NCBI GenBank assembly: GCA_005883305.1 | Contig: VBAC01000002.1 | Location: 242,527-306,526, forward strand | Direction: 5' to 3' | Length of the DNA stretch: 64,000 nt | From: Alphaproteobacteria bacterium | Lineage (GTDB): Bacteria > Pseudomonadota > Alphaproteobacteria > Sphingomonadales > Sphingomonadaceae | Part shown: in pieces, positions 8,599-16,625 of the stretch | Layout: the number at the start of each line of letters is the position of its first letter | Numbering within the stretch: position 1 is the first letter of the stretch | Position numbers and translations under genes: made by a program | Notes under the pieces: generated by a model | The model's database searches: none | Told to the model about the DNA's origin: nothing | Seen by the model: the letters and a program-made list of their open reading frames with translations, nothing else

Positions 8599-9537
8599 GT
8601 GACGGAATTCGCCGGCAAGCGAGTCTATGTCGCCGGCCATCGCGGCATGGTCGGGGGCGCCATCGTCCGCCGGCTTTCGGGCGAGGGGTGCACCATCCTC
8701 ACGGCCGGTCGCGACGAGGTCGATCTGCGCGACCCCGCGGCTACCTCGGCCTGGATGGCGCGCGAGAAGCCCGACCTGGTTTTCCTCGCGGCAGCCAAGG
8801 TCGGCGGAATTTTGGCCAACGACAGCTATCCGGCCGATTTTCTGTACGACAATCTGATGATCGCCGCGAACGTCATCGAGGCCGCCCATAGGTCGCGCGT
8901 CGAGAAACTGCTCTTCCTCGGATCGAGCTGCATTTATCCCAAGCTGGCGGAGCAGCCGATAAAGGAGAGCGAGCTGCTTGCCGGCCCGCTCGAACCGACC
9001 AACCAGTGGTATGCGATCGCGAAGATAGCCGGCATCAAGCTGGTTCAGGCCTACCGGCGCCAACATGGCAGCGATTTCATCTCGGCCATGCCGACCAACC
9101 TGTATGGAACCGGCGACAACTACGACCCTGCCAGCAGCCACGTCCTCCCGGCGCTTATCCGCAAAGCGCATCGACTCAAGACCGGGCAGGCCGACAAGCT
9201 GCCGGTATGGGGCACCGGGGAGCCGCGGCGCGAATTTCTCCATGCCGACGATTGTGCGGATGCGTGCGTTTTCCTGATGCGCAACTATTCCGGGGACGAA
9301 CATGTCAATGTCGGTACCGGCGAGGATATCAAGATCGTCGAGCTCGCCCGCCTCGTCTGCCGTATCGCCGGCATCGAGCCGAGAATCGAGCTCGATCCGA
9401 CCAAACCGGATGGAACGCCCCGCAAGTTGCTCGACGTCGGAAAGATCCGCGCTCTTGGTTGGAGCCCTTCGATCTCGCTCGAGGATGGGATCAGGAGAAC
9501 CTGGGACGAGCTGGCCGCGAGCCGATTGCTCGATTGA
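8599..9537 (+). CDS. fcl: GDP-L-fucose synthase
   Basis: The 312-residue bifunctional epimerase-reductase completes GDP-L-fucose synthesis. It shows GHRGMVG (residues 13-19), AAAKVGGI, the SSCIYP segment, the YAIAK active site (Tyr138, Lys142) and the C-terminal KPDGTPRKLLD typical of WcaG/Fcl. It begins with GTG directly after the gmd stop. Together with gmd and the GT11-like gene at 12332 it indicates L-fucose in the polymer. A hairpin follows about 90 bp downstream of its stop. Confidence 0.95.
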   Translation: MTEFAGKRVYVAGHRGMVGGAIVRRLSGEGCTILTAGRDEVDLRDPAATSAWMAREKPDLVFLAAAKVGGILANDSYPADFLYDNLMIAANVIEAAHRSRVEKLLFLGSSCIYPKLAEQPIKESELLAGPLEPTNQWYAIAKIAGIKLVQAYRRQHGSDFISAMPTNLYGTGDNYDPASSHVLPALIRKAHRLKTGQADKLPVWGTGEPRREFLHADDCADACVFLMRNYSGDEHVNVGTGEDIKIVELARLVCRIAGIEPRIELDPTKPDGTPRKLLDVGKIRALGWSPSISLEDGIRRTWDELAASRLLD

Positions 9538-9626
9538 GGACTATCCCGGCTCCGCTTGGTGCCTTGTATGCGAGGCTTTCTTGTTTCAGGAGACGGCAAA
9601 AGCAAGGCGTCGCGCGGGGCGACCCT

Positions 9627-9648
9627 TCGGCCGGGACCTGCCGGCCGA
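9627..9648 (+). terminator. 8-bp hairpin between fcl and the wbpB-like gene
   Basis: TCGGCCGG and CCGGCCGA pair perfectly around GACCTG in the 139-bp gap, the largest gap within the plus-strand sugar genes. It lacks a T-run. It may separate the fucose unit from the WbpB-D-E unit or mark an attenuator. Confidence 0.35.
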
Positions 9649-9676
9649 CATTTCGCTTGAGGTAGGGCAAGTTTAG

Positions 9677-10738
9677 ATGCTGCGATTCGTTTTGGTGGGA
9701 TGTGGCCGCATTGCCAAGCGGCATGCGGAACTCCTCGGCAAGGGGCAGATCGCGGGCGCCCGGCTCGCCGCCGTATGCGACGTCGACCCCGCGCGGGCCT
9801 CGGCGTTCGGCGCGCAATATGGCGTTGCCCATTTTACCGACATGGAGCGGATGTTTGCCGAGGTCGAGAGCGACGTGGCGAGTATCCTCACCCCCAGCGG
9901 GATGCACGCCGATCATGCGATCCGCGCGGCGCAGGCCGGCCTTCACGTCGTCGTCGAAAAGCCGATGGCGCTCCGCCTGAGCGACGCCGACGCCATGATC
10001 CGTGCCTGTGATTCCGCGCGGGTCAAGCTTTTCGTGGTGAAGCAGAATCGCTTCAATGTGCCGGTGATGAAGGCGCGCGAGGCGTTGGAGCAGGGCCGCT
10101 TCGGTCAACTCGTCCTCGGCACCGTCCGAGTCCGCTGGTGCCGCGACCAAGCCTATTATGATCAGGATCCGTGGCGCGGCACCTGGGCGCAGGATGGCGG
10201 CGTCCTTTCCAACCAGGCCAGTCATCATATCGATCTGCTCGAATGGTTCATGGGCCCCGTACGGTCGGTTCACGCCCGCGCCAAAACCGCATTGGTCGAG
10301 ATCGAGGCCGAGGACACGGCCGTGGCCACGCTGGAATTCGCGAACGGGGCACTCGGCGTGATCGAGGCCACCAACGCCGCCCGTCCAAAGGATCTCGAAG
10401 GGTCGCTATCCGTGCTCGGCGCTACCGGAACGGTGGTGATCGGAGGCTTCGCGGTCAACAAGATGCTCGAATGGCGCTTCGCCGAAGACAGGCCCGAAGA
10501 CAGCTCGGTCCTGGCCGACTTTTCGGTCAACCCGCCCAACGTCTACGGCTATGGTCACCAGGCCTATTATGAGCATGTCGTTCATTGCCTCCAGACTGAT
10601 TCCGCGGCTCTGGTCGACGGGCTCGAAGGCCGGCGCAGCCTCGAGCTGATCACCGCCCTTTACGAATCGATCGAGACCGGCGAGGAGGTGTCGCTGAGGC
10701 TCAACGCGCGGCACAGCCGGCTGGGCGCGGGCAGGTGA
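9677..10738 (+). CDS. wbpB: Gfo/Idh/MocA-family UDP-sugar 3-dehydrogenase (WbpB-like)
   Basis: The 353-residue NAD-dependent oxidoreductase has VGCGRIAKRH at the N-terminus and the EKPMAL motif with Lys95. An HHIDLLEW motif supplies the conserved His, and GGVLSNQASHH is typical of WbpB/WlbA. These enzymes oxidise C3 of UDP-GlcNAcA to a 3-keto sugar. The next two genes encode a hexapeptide acyltransferase and a DegT aminotransferase, and the trio reproduces the WbpB-WbpD-WbpE set for 2,3-diacetamido uronic acids. Its stop codon overlaps the GTG start of the acyltransferase gene. The substrate is inferred from context. Confidence 0.88.
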   Translation: MLRFVLVGCGRIAKRHAELLGKGQIAGARLAAVCDVDPARASAFGAQYGVAHFTDMERMFAEVESDVASILTPSGMHADHAIRAAQAGLHVVVEKPMALRLSDADAMIRACDSARVKLFVVKQNRFNVPVMKAREALEQGRFGQLVLGTVRVRWCRDQAYYDQDPWRGTWAQDGGVLSNQASHHIDLLEWFMGPVRSVHARAKTALVEIEAEDTAVATLEFANGALGVIEATNAARPKDLEGSLSVLGATGTVVIGGFAVNKMLEWRFAEDRPEDSSVLADFSVNPPNVYGYGHQAYYEHVVHCLQTDSAALVDGLEGRRSLELITALYESIETGEEVSLRLNARHSRLGAGR

Positions 10739-11205
10739 GCTGCTCCTTCCAGAGCGGCGAGGCGGGAATCGCGGACGTCATCTTTGGCGAGGGCGTGCGC
10801 GTCATCGGCCCGAGCAATCTTTACGGCTGCGAAATCGGCGACGGCTGTTTCATCGGCCCGTTCGTCGAGATCCAGAAGGATGTGAAGATTGGCGCCCGCA
10901 CGAGGGTCCAGAGCCACGCCTTCGTCTGTGAACTCGTTACGATCGGCGCGGATTGCTTCGTCGGTCACGGTGTGATGTTCGTCAACGACCGCTTCACGCA
11001 AGGGGGTCCCGCTCGTGGCAACCGCGATCTTTGGGAAGAGACCGTGATAGGCGACAACGTATCGATCGGCTCGAACGCGACGATCATGCCGGTGACGATT
11101 TGCGACGGTGTCGTTATCGGGGCCGGCGCCGTGGTCACCCGGTCGATTGAAAAGCCCGGCGTTTACGCCGGAAACCCGGCGCGTTTCCTCAAAGACCTTC
11201 CCTGA
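10735..11205 (+). CDS. wbpD: Left-handed beta-helix N-acetyltransferase (WbpD-like)
   Basis: The 156-residue protein is almost entirely hexapeptide repeats ([IV]G-x4: IGDGCFIGPFVEI, VKIGARTRV, TIGADCFVG, IGSNATIM) and ends with the usual YAGNPARFL tail. WbpD/WlbB enzymes acetylate the 3-amino group of UDP-GlcNAc3NA. The GTG start overlaps the preceding TGA (GTGA), indicating translational coupling with the dehydrogenase. Length fits the WbpD type and is shorter than LpxA or GlmU. Confidence 0.87.
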   Translation: MSCSFQSGEAGIADVIFGEGVRVIGPSNLYGCEIGDGCFIGPFVEIQKDVKIGARTRVQSHAFVCELVTIGADCFVGHGVMFVNDRFTQGGPARGNRDLWEETVIGDNVSIGSNATIMPVTICDGVVIGAGAVVTRSIEKPGVYAGNPARFLKDLP

Positions 11206-11222
11206 ATCAGGACTTTTTCCGA

Positions 11223-12329
11223 ATGACCATCGTTCCGTTCGCCGACCTTCACGCCCAATATCTGTCGATCAAGGATGAGATCGACGAGGCGATCGCCGCC
11301 GTGATCGCGCGTTCGGCCTTCGTGCGCGGCCCTTTCGTCGAAAAGTTCGAGGAGGATTATGCAAAGGCGATGGAGGCTGCTCACTGCGTCTCCTGTGCTG
11401 ACGGCACCGCGGCAATCTACATCGCGATGCACGCTTTGGGCATTCGCCCGGGCGACGAGGTGATCACCACCGCTCACAGCTGGATCTCGACCTCCGAGAC
11501 CATCAGCCAGCATGGCGCAGTGCCGGTGTTCGTCGACATCGATCCGGAAACATACACGATCGATCCGGCACGGATCGAAGAAAAGATCACCGAGCGAACA
11601 GTCGGGATCATTCCCGTTCACATCTACGGCCAGTCCGCAGACATGACTCCGATCATGGAGATCGCTCGCCGCCGCAACCTCTGGGTGATCGAGGATTGCG
11701 CCCAGGCTCATCTCGCCACCTACCAGGGCAAGAAAGTCGGCCGCTTCGGCGATGCGGCAACCTGGTCCTTCTACCCGGGCAAGAATCTCGGCGCCATGGG
11801 CGACGCCGGCGCGATCACCACCGACGACGCCGATCTGGCGCGCAGGATGGCCCGCTTCGCCCGCCATGGCGGAGTGATCAAGGGCGTGCACGAGATCGAG
11901 GGGATCAACAGCCGGCTCGATGGCCTCCAGGCCGCCATTCTTGGTGTCAAATTGCCCCATCTCGCCCGCTGGACCCAGGCGCGGCGGTCCGCCGCGAGAC
12001 GCTACGACGCCCTGCTCGCCAGCAACGCGGTGCGCACCCCACCCGTCGCAGCGGGGCGCGAGCACGTCTACCACCTTTATGTGATCGAGCATGAGGACCG
12101 CGACGGCCTCGCATCCCACCTCAAGGCGGATGGGATTCAGACGGTGATCAACTACCCGACCGCTTTACCCTTCCTGCCGGCTTATGCCCGCTTCGATCAT
12201 CATCCGGAGCAATTCCCCCATTCGTACGCGATGCAGTCTCGAATTCTGTCGCTGCCGATCTTCGCCGAGATCAGCGAGGAGCAGATCGAACGTGTTGCGA
12301 CCTCGATCGGCCGATTCTGCAGGGGCTGA
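11223..12329 (+). CDS. wbpE: DegT/DnrJ/EryC1-family PLP aminotransferase (WbpE-like)
   Basis: The 368-residue protein aminates the 3-keto sugar produced by the WbpB-like enzyme. It has the family layout: VPFADLHAQY at the N-terminus, the cofactor-phosphate loop CADGTAAIY, DIDPETY, VIEDCAQAH, and the Schiff-base lysine in FYPGKNLGA (Lys187). A C-terminal glycine-rich dimer segment follows. It starts 17 bp after the acyltransferase gene. Reaction order would be oxidise (9677), aminate (this gene), acetylate (10735). Confidence 0.92.
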   Translation: MTIVPFADLHAQYLSIKDEIDEAIAAVIARSAFVRGPFVEKFEEDYAKAMEAAHCVSCADGTAAIYIAMHALGIRPGDEVITTAHSWISTSETISQHGAVPVFVDIDPETYTIDPARIEEKITERTVGIIPVHIYGQSADMTPIMEIARRRNLWVIEDCAQAHLATYQGKKVGRFGDAATWSFYPGKNLGAMGDAGAITTDDADLARRMARFARHGGVIKGVHEIEGINSRLDGLQAAILGVKLPHLARWTQARRSAARRYDALLASNAVRTPPVAAGREHVYHLYVIEHEDRDGLASHLKADGIQTVINYPTALPFLPAYARFDHHPEQFPHSYAMQSRILSLPIFAEISEEQIERVATSIGRFCRG

Positions 12330-12331
12330 CC

Positions 12332-13246
12332 GTGCCGAGGGGCAATCTCTACGGCTTCCCGGTGATCGGACGCACCGGACTTGCCCATTCGATGTTGTCC
12401 TGGGCGCGCTGCACAATTTGGTGCCGCGAGAGCGGAGCGAAGATGATCGCGCCCGTCTGGTTCACGCCACGAATCGGTCCCTATCTGCGCGGCGAGCTCG
12501 ACAAGCGCGCTTACCACCGGCTGTTCCGTCCGGCCGGCGACCTGGCCGGGATGAAGCGCGCCTGGCTTCTAGCCACAGCGCGCACGGTCGATGTCCACGA
12601 GGGTCGCCCAACGCCCGGCATGGCCGCCCACGGGCGGCCGCTGGTGGTTCGCTTCTTCAATGCGCTGGCCGACAATGAGAAGAAGTCCTTCGACCAGGTG
12701 GTCGGCTACGAAGCGCTGTTGCGCGAGCGGCTGGAGGCGATGACCCGCCCCCGCTTTCGTCCTCAGCCCCACGCCGGGCCGTTCATCGCGATTCACGTTC
12801 GCGCCGGAGACTTCTCCGCGGCGGACGATGCAGCGATCCTCGGGGGGCGAAACAACGTGCGCCTTCCCGTCGATTGGTATGCGGATCGGTTGCGGGCGCT
12901 CCGCGCCGCTATCGGAGAGACTGTTCCGGCGGTACTCTTTTCGGATGGTCGCGACGAGGAGTTACGGCCGATCCTCGCCGAGCCGGGCGTTCGGCGCATT
13001 CGCGGGCGCCAGTCGGTTACCGATCTGCTCGACATCGGCCGGGGAAGCGCGGTGATATCGTCCGGGTCGGGCTTCAGCCTTTGGGGTGCGTTCCTGGGCG
13101 GGGCGCCGCGGCTTTGCCATCCCGCGCAAATGATCGTCCGAGCCTATTCCGACTCCGCGATGGAAGTGGAGTCGGCGTTCGGCGGCTCGCTTCCGGAGCC
13201 TTTCGTTGATCGCGTGCGGGCCCGGATTGCGGCCGGGATATGCTGA
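12332..13246 (+). CDS. GT11-like alpha-1,2-fucosyltransferase-type glycosyltransferase
   Basis: The 304-residue protein has GT11-type landmarks: AIHVRAGDF (His155, Arg157), close to the HxRRxDY GDP-fucose motif, then LFSDGRDEEL, then a Ser-rich SGSGFSLWGAFL resembling the SSFSWWGA motif. GT11 enzymes move L-fucose from GDP-Fuc. The presence of gmd and fcl 3-5 kb upstream makes that donor plausible. A GTG start follows the aminotransferase stop by two bases. Its end overlaps wzx by 7 bp. Similarity is by motif only; the N-terminal 130 residues look unusual for GT11 and another GT-B family is possible. Confidence 0.62.
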   Translation: MPRGNLYGFPVIGRTGLAHSMLSWARCTIWCRESGAKMIAPVWFTPRIGPYLRGELDKRAYHRLFRPAGDLAGMKRAWLLATARTVDVHEGRPTPGMAAHGRPLVVRFFNALADNEKKSFDQVVGYEALLRERLEAMTRPRFRPQPHAGPFIAIHVRAGDFSAADDAAILGGRNNVRLPVDWYADRLRALRAAIGETVPAVLFSDGRDEELRPILAEPGVRRIRGRQSVTDLLDIGRGSAVISSGSGFSLWGAFLGGAPRLCHPAQMIVRAYSDSAMEVESAFGGSLPEPFVDRVRARIAAGIC

Positions 13247-14517
13247 GGAGCATCGCCATCGTCCTGCGCGGGACGGTCATCGCCCAGGCAACCGGCTTCC
13301 TGATCCTGCCGATCCTCTCGCGCTTGTTCGCCCCGGAGGCGTTCGGCGCGTACCAGTTGTTCCAGTCGATCGTCGCGATACTCCTTGTCGTCGCCTCGAT
13401 GCGCTTCGAGGTCGCCTTGCTGCGGGCCGAAGACGAGGGCGAGCTTCGCGCCTTGCTGCGGCTGTGCTTCGGCGTCATCCTGTCGATGACTGTCCTCGTC
13501 GCCCTGTCGGCCGGGCTGATCACCGCCACTGGATGGCCGGGCTCCGCGGCGGCGCTTCCCTTCACGATATGGCTCATTCCTGTCGCTTTGCTGGTTGGCG
13601 GCACAGCGCAGTGCATGAGCTATCTGGTGACGCGAGAATCCGCATTCTCGGTTAGCGCCAACAGCAAGGTTGCGCAAAGCGGCGCCTATGCTGCGGCCGG
13701 CACGGGGCTGGGCGCGGCGGCGCCGATCACCTCGGGCATCATCCTCGCCGACCTGTTCGGCCGCTTTACGCTCGCATCCTTCCTCCTTGGATGGGCGTGG
13801 CGGCGAGACCGCCGCCTGTTCGCGCCCGTCGGCAAGGCCGACATTCTGGCAGCCGCTTCGAAATTTCGGGAATTTCCGCTCATCTCCGTCCCTGGCGGCA
13901 TCGTTAATACGCTTGGCGGCGTACTGACGCCAATGATGATCTATGCCAGCTTCTCGGCCTTCGTCTCGGGACAGTTCGGGTTGGTCGAACGCGGCCTCAC
14001 CATCCCCATCGCGCTCATCATCACCGCCGTCTCACAAGTGTACATGGCGGGTTTCGCAGAAGCCGTTCGCAACCCCGCCCAGTCGGCCCCGGCACAATTC
14101 CGCAAGGTGGTGGTGGGAATGGCGTGGCTCGGCGTTCTCCCCGTCTTCTTGTTGCTCGCCTTCGGCCCGATCATTTTCACGACCGCATTCGGCCCGCAAT
14201 GGGAGGTCGCCGGCGAGTTCGCGAGGATCCTGGCGCCAGCCTATTGGCTGCTGCTGATCTCAGGCGCCGTCAATATGACGATCATGCTGCTTGGCCGTCA
14301 GAAGACGCAAATGGCTTGGGAGGTTGGCCGTCTCGTAGCGATGCTCGCGCTCTGGACGGCCGTGCCACTGCTTGGCCTTTCGGCCATGACAGCGGTCATT
14401 CTGCATTCGCTGGTCACCAGCGGATCTTGCGTCGCATATCTCGCAATGGCTTATTACGCCTTGCAAAAGCATGGCGACACCGTAGCCGAGCCCCTTATCC
14501 AGCCGGGACAGGATTGA
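13240..14517 (+). CDS. wzx: Wzx-type oligosaccharide flippase (MOP superfamily)
   Basis: The 425-residue polytopic protein has about 12 predicted hydrophobic helices with few charges. The N-terminal segment (QATGFLILPILSRLF, then PEAFGAYQL) is the typical start of the polysaccharide-synthesis MOP family. It would flip the undecaprenyl-linked repeat unit across the inner membrane. Start ATG lies inside the end of the GT11-like gene (7-bp overlap). Its neighbours are glycosyltransferase and sugar-modification genes, and the polymerase/ligase-like gene follows 3 kb on. Confidence 0.88.
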   Translation: MLRSIAIVLRGTVIAQATGFLILPILSRLFAPEAFGAYQLFQSIVAILLVVASMRFEVALLRAEDEGELRALLRLCFGVILSMTVLVALSAGLITATGWPGSAAALPFTIWLIPVALLVGGTAQCMSYLVTRESAFSVSANSKVAQSGAYAAAGTGLGAAAPITSGIILADLFGRFTLASFLLGWAWRRDRRLFAPVGKADILAAASKFREFPLISVPGGIVNTLGGVLTPMMIYASFSAFVSGQFGLVERGLTIPIALIITAVSQVYMAGFAEAVRNPAQSAPAQFRKVVVGMAWLGVLPVFLLLAFGPIIFTTAFGPQWEVAGEFARILAPAYWLLLISGAVNMTIMLLGRQKTQMAWEVGRLVAMLALWTAVPLLGLSAMTAVILHSLVTSGSCVAYLAMAYYALQKHGDTVAEPLIQPGQD

Positions 14518-14522
14518 AAGTT

Positions 14523-15260
14523 ATGGCAGCCGGGGCCCTGAAGCTGTTCATCCAATCGCTCGCCAATCGCGCGGGCTATCAGATCCGCCGGCTAGACCCC
14601 GGCGTCGTCATTGACGACGCCGCCTCGGAGCAACGGAGACTGCTCTCGTCGCCCGTCCACACCATCTTTGAAGTCGGCGCCGCCGATGGCCGGGACGCAG
14701 CGCAATATGCACTTTGGTATCCCGAGGCGGACGTTCACGCGTTCGAACCAGTGCCGGAAAGCTTCGAACGCGTGATGGAGCATGCGGCCCGGCACCCGAG
14801 GCTGCACGGCCACCGCTGCGCAATGAGCAACCGCAAGGGCACTGCGCGATTCAACCTCGCCAACTGGGTTGATGCCAGCTCGCTCCTAAAGCCGCGCGCC
14901 ACGGGCGCGACGTTCGACGCATACCAAGCCTCGTCGCGCGCAATCGACGTCGAGACGGATACGATCGACGATTTCTGCCTGCGTCACGAGATAGAGCGCA
15001 TCGACCTGCTCAAGATGGACACCCAGGGCGCCGAGCTGCTGGTACTCGAAGGCGCGGAGAGGATGCTCGCCGGCGGCGCCGTTGGCCTCATTTACACCGA
15101 GATCCAGTTCGCCGAGCTCTACGAGGGCGCCGCGCACGCGGATCAGGTCATCGCCAAGCTGCGCGCCCACGGCTACCAATTGCACAATTTCTACGACCTG
15201 CACCATAATCACCGCGGCGAATTGTGCTGGGGCGACGCTATCTTCACCAAGGCCGCGTGA
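14523..15260 (+). CDS. FkbM-family methyltransferase
   Basis: The 245-residue protein has a SAM-binding glycine/acid motif (FEVGAADGRDAAQYA), an acidic strand end (HAFEPVPESF), and the FkbM signature LLKMDTQGAELLVLEGAERML followed by YTEIQF (given here as two parts of one motif region). FkbM-type enzymes O-methylate sugars in capsule or O-antigen clusters. ATG at 14523 lies just after the wzx stop; a long open frame extends upstream but overlaps wzx and is spurious. The gene is followed by hisH2 one base later. Confidence 0.85.
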   Translation: MAAGALKLFIQSLANRAGYQIRRLDPGVVIDDAASEQRRLLSSPVHTIFEVGAADGRDAAQYALWYPEADVHAFEPVPESFERVMEHAARHPRLHGHRCAMSNRKGTARFNLANWVDASSLLKPRATGATFDAYQASSRAIDVETDTIDDFCLRHEIERIDLLKMDTQGAELLVLEGAERMLAGGAVGLIYTEIQFAELYEGAAHADQVIAKLRAHGYQLHNFYDLHHNHRGELCWGDAIFTKAA

Positions 15261-15261
15261 G

Positions 15262-15870
15262 ATGATCTCGATCGTCGATTACGGAGTGGGGAATGTCGCC
15301 TCCTTGCAAAACATGTACGATTATCTGGGAGTGGATGCGTGCATCGTCAGCCGGCCCGAGGAACTCGCGTCGGCCGAAAAGCTGATCCTTCCGGGCGTGG
15401 GCGCCTTCGATCGGGCCATGTCCACCCTGAACGAGCGTGACCTTTACGATCCGCTACGCGAGGCGGCGGAGGGCGGCACGCCCTTGCTCGGCGTCTGCCT
15501 CGGCATGCAGCTGCTTGCCGGTGCCAGCGAAGAGGGTGCAATGCCGGGTCTGGGCCTGATCGAGGGCTCGGTCAGGCGGCTGTCTCCCGATCCGAATACT
15601 GGCCTTAAGGTACCCAACATCGGCTGGGCGGAACTCGATTCAACGCCCGGCGCGCCCCTTTTTCGCGATGCAGGCGCCCGGGAACGCTTCTATTTCGTCC
15701 ATTCCTACCATCTCGCCTGCGACGACCGGTCGGATATCGCCGCGACCATCGATTATGGCGGCCCGGTGACAGTGGCTGTGTCGCGCGGCAACATCCACGG
15801 CGTCCAATTTCATCCGGAAAAGAGCCACCGGTTCGGCATGCGCCTGTTGGCGGCCTTCGCACGCTTATGA
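15262..15870 (+). CDS. hisH: HisH2: glutamine amidotransferase subunit for sugar amidation
   Basis: The 202-residue class I glutaminase has IVDYGVGNVAS at the start, nucleophile Cys79 in GVCLGMQ, and His184/Glu186 in FHPEKS, so the triad is complete. HisH normally gives ammonia to HisF in histidine synthesis. Here it sits with a divergent HisF and a WbpG-type ligase in a polysaccharide locus, the arrangement known from Pseudomonas and Legionella O-antigen loci, where the trio makes acetamidino sugars. No other his gene is near. ATG begins one base after the FkbM stop. Confidence 0.9.
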   Translation: MISIVDYGVGNVASLQNMYDYLGVDACIVSRPEELASAEKLILPGVGAFDRAMSTLNERDLYDPLREAAEGGTPLLGVCLGMQLLAGASEEGAMPGLGLIEGSVRRLSPDPNTGLKVPNIGWAELDSTPGAPLFRDAGARERFYFVHSYHLACDDRSDIAATIDYGGPVTVAVSRGNIHGVQFHPEKSHRFGMRLLAAFARL

Positions 15871-16625
15871 TTGCGCGCCGCCCTCGCCTGATTCCCGTCC
15901 TTCTGGTGGATCGGGATCGCCGCCTGGTGAAGACCGTCGGATTCGGCGAGCGCACCTATATCGGTGACCCATTCAACGTGATGCGCTTGTTCAACGAAAA
16001 GGAAGTGGACGAGATCTGCGTCCTCGATATCGACGCGGCCGTCGATGGGCGCGGACCCGACATTGGGTTCGTCACCGAGCTGGCTTCGGAATGTTTCATG
16101 CCGCTCTCCTATGGCGGCGGTCTCACCTCGCTCGGCCCGTGCCAGGCGCTGGCCGCGGCGGGGGTCGAGAAGTTCGTGATCGGTTCGGCAACGTGCGACC
16201 GGGGGCTGATCAGCCAGATGGCAGCGGTGTTCGGTCAGCAAGCCGTAGTCGGGTGCGTCGACTATCGAAGTCGCCCCGGAACCGCCGCGGTCTGCTACAC
16301 CCAGTCCGGCCAAATCCCACTTGGCCGTAATCCGCTGGATCATGCCCGCGGTCTGGTTGAGGCGGGCGTGGGCGAAATCATCCTGCAATCGATTGATCTC
16401 GATGGCACGCGCGCAGGAATGGACCTCGATCTGATTGAGAAAATAGCCTGCGCTCTTCCAGTTCCGCTAGTGGCCCTTGGCGGCGCTGGGGAGACCCCCC
16501 ATTTGCTCGACGCTCTACGCGCCGGGGCCTCGGCCGCGGCCTCTGGCAGCGCTTTTGCTTTCATCGGGCGACTGCGCGCCGTGCTGATCAGCTATCCCGA
16601 CGCGGTGGAGCTGGCCACATCATGA
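15867..16625 (+). CDS. hisF: HisF2: ammonia-channel subunit paralogue for sugar amidation
   Basis: The 252-residue (beta/alpha)8 protein carries the segments FNEKEVDEICVLDI and SYGGGL of HisF. The catalytic region after the first strand reads LIPVLLVDRDRRLVKT, where true HisF has IPCLDVKDGRVVKG, so the acid that corresponds to Asp11 is a Leu. The second acid is kept (GCVDYR). Loss of Asp11 fits a protein that only channels ammonia to a partner and no longer makes the imidazole ring. Its ATG overlaps the hisH2 stop, and its stop overlaps the wbpG start (ATGA both times). Confidence 0.9.
   Translation: MIARRPRLIPVLLVDRDRRLVKTVGFGERTYIGDPFNVMRLFNEKEVDEICVLDIDAAVDGRGPDIGFVTELASECFMPLSYGGGLTSLGPCQALAAAGVEKFVIGSATCDRGLISQMAAVFGQQAVVGCVDYRSRPGTAAVCYTQSGQIPLGRNPLDHARGLVEAGVGEIILQSIDLDGTRAGMDLDLIEKIACALPVPLVALGGAGETPHLLDALRAGASAAASGSAFAFIGRLRAVLISYPDAVELATS

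Noticed and set aside
15262-16625. Histidine biosynthesis operon
   Set aside because: Only hisH- and hisF-like genes occur, the HisF lacks Asp11, and both are coupled to a WbpG-type gene within a sugar locus.
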